The notes beneath the pieces are model-generated. The model saw only the letters and a list, made by a program, of their open reading frames with translations, ran no database searches and was not told the DNA's origin. Source: Paracoccus denitrificans (GTDB lineage: Bacteria; Pseudomonadota; Alphaproteobacteria; Rhodobacterales; Rhodobacteraceae). From it: 51,264 nucleotides of DNA. Location: positions 1 to 51,264 of the forward strand of contig NZ_FNEA01000031.1 of the NCBI RefSeq assembly GCF_900100045.1. Direction: 5' to 3'. The number at the start of each line of letters is the position of its first letter. The stretch's first letter is position 1. Position numbers and translations under genes: made by a program. Positions 1-7,428 of the stretch are shown here, piece after piece.

Positions 1-794
1 AGCGTGCGCTCCAGCGCCACGTAATAGCCGGCGACCATGGGAAAGCAGTTCAGCGACAGGATGTCGCCGCGCCGGATCTTGCGCGAGGTGACGGGGTTGT
101 GGGCGCCGTCGGTGTTGATGCCGGACTGGAACCAGGTCCAGCTGTCCAGCAATTCGGCATGCGGCCAGGTCCTGGCGATCTCGCGCACCATGGCGGCGGT
201 GGAATGCAGCGCCACCTCGTGCTCGGGGGTGCCGACGGCGGCGGCCTCGAGGCAGGCGGCGCCGCCCAGGTCGGCGATGCGGGCCATCTCGGCGATATGG
301 GCGATCTCCTCGGCGGACTTGACCATGCGCAGCCGCATGGCGGGGGCGGCGATGTCGGCGAACTCGACGCCGGGGAATTCGGATTTCAGCAGGGCGAGCA
401 GGTCGATGCTGACATGGTCGAACTCGATGCCGATGCGTTTGGCGCTGCCGGCGATCTGGCGGATGGCATGAAAATAATTGTCCTTCTGCCAGTCGGTATA
501 GGTGATGTTTCCGCCGAAGCTGCGGCGCCATGGCTGGCCGCCGTCGATGCCGGCGCTGATGGTGGTGGCCTTGTCGTGGTCGATGAGCAGGCCGTAGCGG
601 CGGCCGAACTGGCAATAGAGGAAATCGGCGTAATAGTTGATGTTGTGATAGGAGGTGAACAGCGCCGCATCGACGCCCGCCTGCGCCATATGCGCGCGAA
701 TGCCGTCCTGGCGGCGCTGCATCTCGGAGGCCGAGAAGGTCGGGACCGCCTTCTCGCCATTGCCGATGAAACTCTGAAGCCGGTCGCGTTGCAT
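1..794 (-). CDS. Creatinase (creatine amidinohydrolase), C-terminal part outside window
   Basis: Creatinase hydrolyses creatine to sarcosine and urea in the cytoplasm. About 264 N-terminal codons are present and the gene runs off the left edge. The reading frame from the ATG at 794 gives an opening with NGEKAVPTFSASE, then TSYHNINYYADFLYC, DGGQPWRRSFGGN, and SWTWFQSGINTDGAHNPVTS followed by GDILSLNCFPMVAGYY, all close to my memory of Pseudomonas creatinase. The pita-bread catalytic domain is therefore only partly visible. A GGGAAA-like ribosome site precedes the start. It is divergent from a LysR gene, which probably controls it. A related M24-family hydrolase is the alternative, but the match is strong. 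Confidence 0.9.
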   Translation of the reverse strand, partial: MQRDRLQSFIGNGEKAVPTFSASEMQRRQDGIRAHMAQAGVDAALFTSYHNINYYADFLYCQFGRRYGLLIDHDKATTISAGIDGGQPWRRSFGGNITYTDWQKDNYFHAIRQIAGSAKRIGIEFDHVSIDLLALLKSEFPGVEFADIAAPAMRLRMVKSAEEIAHIAEMARIADLGGAACLEAAAVGTPEHEVALHSTAAMVREIARTWPHAELLDSWTWFQSGINTDGAHNPVTSRKIRRGDILSLNCFPMVAGYYVALERT

Positions 795-869
795 GGGATT
801 TCCCTTTCGTCCTTTGGGGTTCGGATGGCGGCAGGATCGGGCCGGGACGGGCCCTTGTCAAAAGACGGT

Positions 870-907
870 TTCTCATGGTTCACTTGAGAAAATCTCAAAT
901 GGTTGAG
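870..907. promoter_or_regulatory. Chained LysR-type operator palindromes between creatinase gene and LysR gene
   Basis: Three inverted repeats share arms: TTCTCA 870-875 with TGAGAA 885-890; TTGAGA 884-889 with TCTCAA 893-898; CTCAA 894-898 with TTGAG 903-907. The middle one contains TGAGA-N3-TCTCA, a T-N11-A box as LysR proteins prefer. The last arm runs into the ribosome-binding GAGGAA of the LysR gene, so autorepression is plausible. Binding is inferred. Confidence 0.6.
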
Positions 908-914
908 GAATCCC

Positions 915-1817
915 ATGTCGCTTTTGCCGCTCAATGCCCTGCGCGCCTTCGAGGCCGTCGCCCGGCTGAAAAGCTTCAAGGAGGCGGCCAAGGCGCTGTT
1001 CGTCACCCAGTCGGCGGTCAGCCATCAGGTCCGCCATCTTGAGGAATTCCTGGGCGTAGCGCTGTTCGACCGCTCGGGGGCGCGGCCCGAGATCCTGCCG
1101 CGCGGGCAGGAGCTTGCGCGCACGCTGAGCCTGTCGCTGGCCGAGATCGAGGCGGCCTGCAAGCGGGTGCGCCGGGCCGGCGAGGCGCAGCCGCTGGTGA
1201 TCGCCGCCATCCCGTCGGTGGCGATCTGCTGGCTGATTCCGCGGCTTTCCCGCTTTCGCCAGGCGCATCCCGATGTGGCGCTGCGGGTGGTCTATGCCAT
1301 TCACGGGCAGGAGATCGACTTTCGCGGCACGCATTTCGCCTTCGTCTTCGCCGACAGCCCGCCGGTTTTGCCCGGCGTGCGGGTGCTGGCCTTTCTGCCG
1401 GGCGAAAGCGCGCCGGTCTGCAACCCCTCGCTGCTGCCCGCCTTGGGCGAGGGGCCGCCCTCGGCCGCCGGCATCAAGGCGGCGGGGTTGCTTTACGATA
1501 CCGACACATCCGCCTGGCACGCCTGGTTTGCGCGCGTCGGCAGCGGCATCGAGCCGGGCGAGGCCGGGCCGGTTTTCGAGGATTTCAACCTGCTGCGCGC
1601 CGCCGCGCTGGCCGGGCAGGGCGTGGCGCTGTGTCCGCTGGCGATGATCCAGGACGATCTGGACGCCGGCCGGCTGGTGCAACTGTCGCCGGTCACCGTG
1701 CTGGAGAATTACGGCTATTATCTGCTTGCCAGCGATCCTCCGCCCGCCGACCTCGCCGAGAACGCCCAGGCCTTCCAGGACTGGGCGTTTCGGGAACGGG
1801 ACGGCGAGGGCGCCTGA
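915..1817 (+). CDS. LysR family transcriptional regulator (GcvA-like)
   Basis: A 300-aa LysR-type regulator. Residues about 1-60 form the winged helix-turn-helix (LNALRAFEAVARLKSFKEAA, then TQSAVSHQVRHLEEFLG, LFDRS), and about 90-300 the periplasmic-binding-like effector domain. The opening LPLNALRAFEAVAR is typical of the GcvA/AmpR branch. I chose the ATG at 915, which has GAGGAA a few bases upstream, over an in-frame TTG at 903. The gene is divergent from creatinase across a 120-bp region packed with TTGAGA/TCTCAA palindromes, so control of creatine use is the simplest inference; the effector is unknown. Confidence 0.85.
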   Translation: MSLLPLNALRAFEAVARLKSFKEAAKALFVTQSAVSHQVRHLEEFLGVALFDRSGARPEILPRGQELARTLSLSLAEIEAACKRVRRAGEAQPLVIAAIPSVAICWLIPRLSRFRQAHPDVALRVVYAIHGQEIDFRGTHFAFVFADSPPVLPGVRVLAFLPGESAPVCNPSLLPALGEGPPSAAGIKAAGLLYDTDTSAWHAWFARVGSGIEPGEAGPVFEDFNLLRAAALAGQGVALCPLAMIQDDLDAGRLVQLSPVTVLENYGYYLLASDPPPADLAENAQAFQDWAFRERDGEGA

Positions 1818-1823
1818 TCCGGG

Positions 1824-2267
1824 TCAGGACCGCGCCGTTTCGCGTGGCGCGACCGGGTTCAGCAGATACGAGAAATCCGGTCGCCGCGCCAGCACGTCGG
1901 CCAGGCTGTAGCCGTCCAGAACCGCCATGAAGCCCGCCATCGCCTCGTCCAGCACCGAGGTCAGCCCGCAGGCTGGCGCGATGATGCAATTGCCGCAGCC
2001 GACCAGGTCGAAATCGTCCTCGGTATGGCGCACAAGCGCGCCGATATTGATCTCGGCCGGCGGCCGCGCCAGCCGGATGCCGCCGTTGCGGCCGCGCAGG
2101 CTGGCCAGGAAGCCCGCGTTCACCAGATCGTTGATGACCTTCATCAAATGGTTCTGCGAGATGCCGTAGGCCTGCGCGATCTCGCCGATCGGGCACAGCC
2201 GCTCGGGCTCTCGGCCCAGATACAGCAGCACGCGCATGGCGTAATCGGTATAGCGCGTCAGGCGCAT
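1824..2267 (-). CDS. nsrR: Rrf2-family [Fe-S] repressor, NsrR-like
   Basis: A 147-aa Rrf2-family regulator that in this context should sense nitric oxide and repress hmp. The N-terminal winged helix is clear (MRLTRYTDYAMRVLLYLG, then SQNHLMKVINDL and LRGRNGGIRLA). Three cysteines, C91, C94 and C100 in a CxxC-x5-C arrangement followed by GL, sit where NsrR ligates its iron-sulfur cluster. The ATG at 2267 has GGAGA upstream; a longer in-frame reading to 2339 would run through the operator and is rejected. It is divergent from flavohemoglobin, with two NsrR-like boxes between. IscR is the alternative but its cysteine spacing and context differ. Confidence 0.87.
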   Translation of the reverse strand: MRLTRYTDYAMRVLLYLGREPERLCPIGEIAQAYGISQNHLMKVINDLVNAGFLASLRGRNGGIRLARPPAEINIGALVRHTEDDFDLVGCGNCIIAPACGLTSVLDEAMAGFMAVLDGYSLADVLARRPDFSYLLNPVAPRETARS

Positions 2268-2281
2268 CGCGGTCTCCGATA

Positions 2282-2306
2282 AAACATGCATCCTGATTGC
2301 ATGTTT
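2282..2306. promoter_or_regulatory. NsrR-like operator 1
   Basis: A perfect inverted repeat with 9-bp arms, AAACATGCA (2282-2290) and TGCATGTTT (2298-2306), around 7 bp. Read as NsrR half-sites it is ATGCAT-N5-TTGCAT, the 11-1-11 layout known for NsrR. It lies 15 bp upstream of the nsrR start codon, suggesting autoregulation. Confidence 0.65.
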
Positions 2307-2322
2307 CTGGCGGCAAGGATAG

Positions 2323-2339
2323 ATGTATCCAGAATACAT
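2323..2339. promoter_or_regulatory. NsrR-like operator 2
   Basis: ATGTAT (2323-2328), five bases, ATACAT (2334-2339): perfect 6-bp arms with the N5 spacer expected of NsrR sites. It lies 53 bp upstream of the hmp start codon, on the hmp side of the divergent region, and probably controls hmp. Confidence 0.65.
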
Positions 2340-2392
2340 GTTTTTGAGTCGCGGCCGGGAACCCTGCCGCGCAACCTTGCAGGAGAAGCCGA

Positions 2393-3601
2393 ATGCCGCA
2401 GCCCTTGAGCGCGCAGACCATTGCGCTGGTCAAAGCCACCGTCCCCGCGATCGAGGCTCATGGTCTTGATATCGTGCGTGAAATGTATGCGCGCATGTTC
2501 CAGAACCCGGAAATCCGCGACCTGTTCAACCAGTCGCATCAGGACGGGGCCGAGGCGCAGCCGCGCGCGCTGACCGGAGCGATCCTGGCTTATGCAAACA
2601 ATATCGACAATGTGACGGCGCTGGTCCCGGCGGTCGAGCGTATCGCCCAGAAGCATGTCGGCCTGCAGATCCTGCCCGAACATTACCCCCATGTCGCCGA
2701 GGCGCTGCTGGGCGCGATCCGGGCGGTGCTGGGCGACGCCGCCACCGACGAGGTTCTGGAGGCCTGGGGCGAGGCTTATTGGTTCCTCGCCAACATCCTG
2801 ATCGCGCGTGAGCGGCGGATCTACGACGAACAGCAGGCCAGCGAGGGCGGCTGGAACGGCTGGCGCGCGTTCCGCATCGACGAGGTGATCCGCGAAAGCA
2901 GCACCATCGCCTCTTTCGTGCTGCGCCCGGTCGATGGCGGGCCGGTGATGGCCCACAAGCCGGGCCAGTATCTGACCTTCTGGCTGGAGATCCCCGGCCA
3001 TGCCCCGGCCAAGCGCAACTATTCGATCTCGGCCGCGCCGAATGGCCGGACCTATCGCATCTCGGTCAAGCGCGAGCCGCAGGGGCTGGCCTCGGGCTGG
3101 CTGCATGAGCAGGCGCCGGGGGCGGTGCTGAAGATTGCCGCGCCGGCGGGCGAGTTCTTCCTGGCCGAGCGACCCGAGCGGCCGGTGGTGCTGCTGTCCG
3201 GGGGCGTGGGGCTGACGCCGATGGTCGCGATGCTGGAGGCGCTGGTGCAGTCCGGCGCGCAGGTTCCGGTGCATTACATCCACGGCACGCATGACCGCGA
3301 CACCCATGCGATGCGCGCCCATGTCCGCGCGCTGGCCGAGGGGCAGCCGCAGATCCGTGTCACCGATTTCCACCAGACCCCGCTGGCGGACGAGGTCGCC
3401 GGCCGCGACTACGACCATGCCGGGCTGATCACCGAGGAATGGCTGCTGGCCAATACGCCGGCGGGCGAGGCAGATTACTATATCTGCGGCCCGCGCCCCT
3501 TCCTGCGCGCGGCGGTCGCGGCGCTGTCGCTGGCGGGCGTGCCTTCGGACCGGATCCATTACGAATTCTTCGGTCCGGCCGACGAATTGCTGGCGGCCTG
3601 A
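2393..3601 (+). CDS. hmp: Flavohemoglobin, nitric oxide dioxygenase
   Basis: Oxidises NO to nitrate with O2 and NAD(P)H in the cytoplasm. At 402 aa it matches the family. Residues 1-140 are the globin domain (IREMYARMF-type B helix, proximal histidine in KHVGLQI). About 155-260 is the FAD-binding barrel with RNYSIS, and about 265-400 the NAD-binding part with GGVGLTPM and YICGP. The ATG at 2393 follows AGGAGAAG at good spacing. It is divergent from nsrR with NsrR-like boxes between, the standard arrangement for nitrosative-stress control; in a denitrifier this protects against NO leakage. Confidence 0.96.
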   Translation: MPQPLSAQTIALVKATVPAIEAHGLDIVREMYARMFQNPEIRDLFNQSHQDGAEAQPRALTGAILAYANNIDNVTALVPAVERIAQKHVGLQILPEHYPHVAEALLGAIRAVLGDAATDEVLEAWGEAYWFLANILIARERRIYDEQQASEGGWNGWRAFRIDEVIRESSTIASFVLRPVDGGPVMAHKPGQYLTFWLEIPGHAPAKRNYSISAAPNGRTYRISVKREPQGLASGWLHEQAPGAVLKIAAPAGEFFLAERPERPVVLLSGGVGLTPMVAMLEALVQSGAQVPVHYIHGTHDRDTHAMRAHVRALAEGQPQIRVTDFHQTPLADEVAGRDYDHAGLITEEWLLANTPAGEADYYICGPRPFLRAAVAALSLAGVPSDRIHYEFFGPADELLAA

Positions 3602-3614
3602 GGCGGGGCGCGTC

Positions 3615-4079
3615 ATGGACGATCTTGCCCTGGCGCGGATCGTCCATGTCGTCGCCGTCCTGTTCTGGATCGGCGGCGTGGCCTTCGTCACCACGGTTCT
3701 GATCCCCGCCGTCGCCGCCGCCTTCCCTGCGGCAGAGCGGCTGCGCTTCTTTCACCGCATCGAGGGCCGGTTCGCCCCGCAGGCCCGGCTTTGGGTGCTG
3801 CTGGCCGGGGCCAGCGGCTTCTGGATGGTCTGGCGCGGCGACATGTGGCACCGCTTCGCCGAGATGCGGTCCTGGTGGATGCATGCCATGCTGGCGGTCT
3901 GGCTGGCCTTTTCGGTCATGCTCTACCTGATCGAGCCGCTGTTCCTGCATCGCCGCATGCGCCGGTCGTGCGATCCGGGGCGCGATTTCGTGCGGTTGGC
4001 GCGGATGCATCGCATTCTGCTGGCGCTGTCGGTGGTGGCAGTGGTCGGCGCGGTCGGCGGCAGTCACGGGCTGTTCTAG
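3615..4079 (+). CDS. Small integral membrane protein, CopD/DUF2269-like
   Basis: A 154-aa membrane protein starting 13 bases after hmp, so probably co-transcribed. Four hydrophobic segments are visible at about 6-30 (HVVAVLFWIGGVAF), 55-75 (WVLLAGASGFWMVW), 88-108 and 133-150. The H-x6-WIGG motif in the first helix and a later RMHR resemble CopD-like and cytochrome-b-like small membrane proteins where histidines may bind haem or copper. No specific function can be assigned; linkage to hmp hints at a redox or nitrosative-stress role, which is inference. Confidence 0.75.
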   Translation: MDDLALARIVHVVAVLFWIGGVAFVTTVLIPAVAAAFPAAERLRFFHRIEGRFAPQARLWVLLAGASGFWMVWRGDMWHRFAEMRSWWMHAMLAVWLAFSVMLYLIEPLFLHRRMRRSCDPGRDFVRLARMHRILLALSVVAVVGAVGGSHGLF

Positions 4080-4289
4080 CGCGGCCTTCATGCCGGTGCG
4101 TTGCCCGGCGCCTTCGCGCCATGGCCGCAGGCGCTGCAAATCCCGCGGGCTCCCCCGCACGAGACGCCGGAAGCGGCGCGGATCGGGGGGAACCGTGCGG
4201 GCAGGGGCTTGGCAGCCCGCCGCGCATTGTGGCAATGCGAAAGCTGACGCGCGGTCCGCCGGCCGGGCGAAGCATTCGGGAAAGGTATC

Positions 4290-5327
4290 GTGCCGCAATC
4301 CGTTGCCGAAGACAGCGAGCGCTATATCGCGCGGGGCATCGCCCATGTGAAGCTTTCGACGCCGCCCCGGGCGCCGATCACGATCTCTTTCGTGCTGATG
4401 CCGCGTTTCACCATGCTGGCCTTCACCTCGGCGATCGAGCCCTTGCGCGTGGCCAACCAGCTGACCGAGAGGCTGCTGTTCAAATGGCGTATCCACAGCG
4501 AGACGGGTGCGCCGATCGCCTGCTCGAACGGGGTGCCGCTGGTGCCGGACGCGCCGCTGTCCGAGGCGCCCGCCTCGGACTATGTGCTGGTCTGCGGCGG
4601 GGTCGAGCCGGATGCGGGATGCAGCGCCGAACTGACCGACTGGATCCGCAAGCAATGGCGCCATGGCGGCACGGTGGGCGGGCTTTGCACCGGCGCCTAT
4701 GCCCTGGCCCGCGCCGGCATCCTCAACGGCCGTCGCTTTACCCTGCATTGGGAGAACCTTCCGAACTTCACCGAGAAATATCCCGACCTCGCGCCCGAGC
4801 GGCGCATCTTCTGTATCGACGAGCGCATCGTCACCTGTGCCGGCGGCGTCGCCTCGGCCGAGCTGGCGCTGAAGCTGATCGAGGATTACTACGGCGCCGA
4901 ACTCGGCCAGGCGGTGATGAACATGTGCCTGCTGGGCCAGATCCGGCGCGGCGAGGAAGAGCAGCTCAGCTCGCTTTCCGTCCGGCTGGGCACGCGCAAC
5001 GACCACCTGATCCGCGCGGTGGCCTATATCGAGGCCCATGTCGAGGACGAGGTCGATCTGGGAGAATGCGCCAGCCACCTGGGCATCTCGCGCCGCCAGC
5101 TGGAGCGGCTGTTCCAGCGCTACCTCGACACGACGCCGCTGCAATATCTCAACAAGGTGCGGCTGCAGCATGCCCGCTCTCTGCTGACCGAGACCAATCT
5201 CAGCGTCATGCAGGTGGCGGTGGCCTGCGGCTTTGGTTCATCCTCGTATTTCTCCAAGGTGTTTCGGGGGCAATACGGCGTCTCGCCCTACAAGTTCTCG
5301 CTGACCCGCAAGCGCACGGGGGAATGA
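4290..5327 (+). CDS. GlxA/GbdR-type AraC family transcriptional regulator
   Basis: A 345-aa regulator. About 25-200 is a DJ-1/PfpI-like (class I glutamine amidotransferase fold) sensor domain with ISFVLMPRFTMLAF, LVCGGVEP and GGLCTGAYALARAG. About 235-335 is a double helix-turn-helix AraC domain with LGISRRQLERLFQRYL and VACGFGSSSYFSKVFRGQYG. This architecture is that of GbdR, CdhR and related regulators of quaternary-amine and amino-acid catabolism. The start is a GTG at 4290 after AAAGG. Creatinase nearby makes a methylamine-related inducer (glycine betaine, carnitine, creatine products) plausible but unproven. Confidence 0.87.
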   Translation: MPQSVAEDSERYIARGIAHVKLSTPPRAPITISFVLMPRFTMLAFTSAIEPLRVANQLTERLLFKWRIHSETGAPIACSNGVPLVPDAPLSEAPASDYVLVCGGVEPDAGCSAELTDWIRKQWRHGGTVGGLCTGAYALARAGILNGRRFTLHWENLPNFTEKYPDLAPERRIFCIDERIVTCAGGVASAELALKLIEDYYGAELGQAVMNMCLLGQIRRGEEEQLSSLSVRLGTRNDHLIRAVAYIEAHVEDEVDLGECASHLGISRRQLERLFQRYLDTTPLQYLNKVRLQHARSLLTETNLSVMQVAVACGFGSSSYFSKVFRGQYGVSPYKFSLTRKRTGE

Positions 5328-5414
5328 GGCACCGATCCGCATGCCTGCCCGGATAGCGGGCACTTGCCCCCAAACGCGTCCCCTGCCAAGCTGCGAGGCA
5401 GGGAGAACGCGCAA

Positions 5415-6089
5415 ATGGACGGACAGGGGAACGGCCGCAAACCGCTGGATACGGCGGAGATCGGGGCGCTGGCGCATCTTTATCGGGCAGAGATCTATCG
5501 CTCGACCATCTGGCGAACACGGCTCGACACCACCACCAACTGGTCGGTGGTGACGCTGGGGGTGGCGCTGTCGATCACCTTTTCCTCGCCCCAGGCCTCG
5601 CCTCTGCCGCTGGTGCTGGTCGGCATCCTCATCATCTTCTTCCTGATGCTGGAGGCGCGGCGCTATCGCTATTTCAACGTCTGGCGCGCACGCTGCCGCT
5701 GGATGGAGCTGAACTTCATGGCGCCGATGCTGAACGACGGCGACTTGCGGATGGATACCGGCTGGCAGGACAGGCTGGCCGAGGATTACCGCCGCCCCGC
5801 CTATCACGTCAGCCTGCGCACCGCCATCGGCCGGCGCATCCGGCGCAACTACTTCTGGATCCTGCTGATCCAGACCGCCGCTTATCTGGGCAAGCTGGCG
5901 GTGCATCCGGCCGCGCTGCAATCCTTTGGCGAATTGCTGGAGCGCGCCGCCGTCGGGCCGATCCCGGGCTGGCTGGTGCTGGGGGTGGGCCTGCTTTACT
6001 GCTTCAGTTGGGGCGCCATCGCGCTGTGGAGCCTGCGCGAGGATCGCAAGCGGGCGCGCTGGCGCCGCGATCCTCTCGGCATGGGGTAA
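5415..6089 (+). CDS. DUF2270 family integral membrane protein
   Basis: A 224-aa protein whose pattern matches DUF2270: an N-terminal LYRAEIYRSTIWRTRLDTTTNW stretch, two adjacent membrane segments at about 44-85, a central soluble part with RYRYFNVWRARCRWMELNF and DWQDRLAEDYRRP-like sequence, and two further hydrophobic segments near residues 150-205. I chose the ATG at 5415, preceded by AGGGAGA at about nine bases, over an upstream in-frame start. No function is known for the family. It stands alone between the AraC regulator and the inositol locus. Confidence 0.78.
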   Translation: MDGQGNGRKPLDTAEIGALAHLYRAEIYRSTIWRTRLDTTTNWSVVTLGVALSITFSSPQASPLPLVLVGILIIFFLMLEARRYRYFNVWRARCRWMELNFMAPMLNDGDLRMDTGWQDRLAEDYRRPAYHVSLRTAIGRRIRRNYFWILLIQTAAYLGKLAVHPAALQSFGELLERAAVGPIPGWLVLGVGLLYCFSWGAIALWSLREDRKRARWRRDPLGMG

Positions 6090-6137
6090 AACGCTTTTGC
6101 GGGGCATTGCAATCCTGACGTGATTCCATCACGCTTA

Positions 6138-6155
6138 CCCTCATATGGATGAGGG
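6138..6155. promoter_or_regulatory. Palindrome overlapping the LacI-gene ribosome-binding site
   Basis: CCCTCAT (6138-6144), ATGG, ATGAGGG (6149-6155): perfect 7-bp arms. It overlaps the GAGGGA ribosome site of the LacI gene, so it could be an autoregulatory operator or could fold over the start. A half-site-like CCATCA lies just upstream at 6126-6131. Function inferred. Confidence 0.4.
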
Positions 6156-6169
6156 AAGACATGCCGGGA

Positions 6170-6183
6170 CGCCCGACGCCCGA
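6170..6183 (+). repeat. 7-bp tandem duplication at LacI gene start (frameshift)
   Basis: CGCCCGA occurs twice in direct tandem, 6170-6176 and 6177-6183, nine bases after the best ATG (6161). Taking out one copy joins ATG 6161 in frame to the LacI helix-turn-helix and reads MPGRPTIEDVAKAAG, the canonical family opening. With both copies the ATG frame ends at a TGA at 6263 after 34 codons. Confidence 0.8.
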
Positions 6184-6194
6184 CGATCGAGGAT

Positions 6195-7199
6195 GTGGCC
6201 AAGGCGGCCGGAGTCAGCGTGGCGACGGTCGACCGCGTGCTGAACGGCCGTGCCAGGGTGCGTGAGAAAACCGCGCGCAAGGTTTCCGAAGCCGCCGAGG
6301 CGGTCGGCTATCACGCGGCGCCGGCGATCCGGGCGCGGGCGCTGGCGCATGTGCCGGAACTGCATCTGGGCATCGTTCTGCAAAAGGAACGCCACGCCTT
6401 CTATCAGGATTTCGCCGCACGCATCCAGGAGGCCGCGCGCCAGGATCCGCTGCGCCGCTGGCGGCTGACCATCCGGTTTTCGCCCGGCCAGTCGCCGGCC
6501 GATTTCGCCGAAACCATCGCCGGCATGGCCGGCAAGGTGCAGGCCGTGGCGGCGACCGGCATCGACCATCACGACGTGACCTCGGCCGTCGCCATGCTGC
6601 GCGGGCGCGGCGTTCCGGTGTTTTCGCTGCTGTCCGATTTCGCCGCCGGCGTGCGCGAGGCTTATCTGGGCACCAACAATCTCAAGACCGGGCGCACCGC
6701 CGCCTGGCTGATGCATCGCATCATGCGCCGTCCGGGCAAGCTGGCGCTGTTCATCGGCGGCCATCGTTTTCACGGCCACGACCTGCGCGAGGCCGGGTTT
6801 CGCAGCTATTTCCGCGAATACGCGCCCGAGATCGCCTTTCTGGACACGATGATCAACCTCGAAACCCGGCAACTGACCTATGAGACCACGCTGGAGATCG
6901 CCGCCCGCCACCCCGACCTTGCCGGCATCTATTGTGCCGGCGGCGGCATGGAGGGCGCCATCGCCGCGATCCAGGAATTGCACCTGGGCGGCAAGGTGGC
7001 GCTGATCGTGAACGAACTGACGCCGGAATCCCGCCAGGGGCTGATGCAGGGCATCGTCTCGGTGGTGCTGGCGACGCCCTTGCAGCCGCTGGCGGCGGAT
7101 CTGCTGAGCGCCGTCGCGCATGTGCTGGAACATGGCATGGCGGAGAATCCCGGCCAGCGTTTCGTCACCTCTCTGGTCGTGACGCCCGAAAGCCTGTGA
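6195..7199 (+). CDS. LacI family regulator of inositol/sugar locus, start disrupted by a 7-bp duplication
   Basis: The protein body is an intact LacI-type repressor: helix-turn-helix AAGVSVATVDRVLNGRARV, then a periplasmic-binding-like sensor domain from about residue 55 to 334. The family opening normally has TIEDVAKAAG. Here that stretch is encoded upstream of 6195 but no start codon is in frame with it; the well-placed ATG at 6161 (with GAGGGA) is out of frame because of a CGCCCGA duplication at 6170-6183. The only in-frame start is a GTG at 6195 with poor ribosome-site spacing, and it loses most of helix 1. The gene is therefore either a recent null or weak allele, or a sequencing artefact. 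Position suggests it regulates the inositol transport operon that follows. Confidence 0.75.
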   Translation: MAKAAGVSVATVDRVLNGRARVREKTARKVSEAAEAVGYHAAPAIRARALAHVPELHLGIVLQKERHAFYQDFAARIQEAARQDPLRRWRLTIRFSPGQSPADFAETIAGMAGKVQAVAATGIDHHDVTSAVAMLRGRGVPVFSLLSDFAAGVREAYLGTNNLKTGRTAAWLMHRIMRRPGKLALFIGGHRFHGHDLREAGFRSYFREYAPEIAFLDTMINLETRQLTYETTLEIAARHPDLAGIYCAGGGMEGAIAAIQELHLGGKVALIVNELTPESRQGLMQGIVSVVLATPLQPLAADLLSAVAHVLEHGMAENPGQRFVTSLVVTPESL

Positions 7200-7207
7200 T
7201 CGGCCGG

Positions 7208-7256
7208 AATGATGGAAAGCCATCATTATTGACCATCTTTCTATCATTCATGATGG
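7208..7256. promoter_or_regulatory. Probable LacI operator upstream of inositol transport operon
   Basis: AATGATGG (7208-7215), AAAG, CCATCATT (7220-7227) is a perfect palindrome with 8-bp arms. The half-site ATGATGG recurs at 7250-7256, within a second, shorter palindrome ATCAT-TC-ATGAT (7243-7254). The elements lie between the LacI gene and the first binding-protein gene, as expected for its operators. The rest of the 7200-7428 gap shows nothing else firm. Confidence 0.55.
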
Positions 7257-7428
7257 ATAAAACCTCTCAAAGAGTTTGACGGGAATCGCTTTCTGGCAGA
7301 AGTCTCTCCCCACGGTCCGCGCTCGGGAGTCGCGGTCCGGTGGCAGGGCGCAGGGCCGGTATCGGACATGCCGGCCGCCTTGTGCGGGCCCTGGGTGCCT
7401 GCGGAACCGATTGGGGAGGATGACGAGA

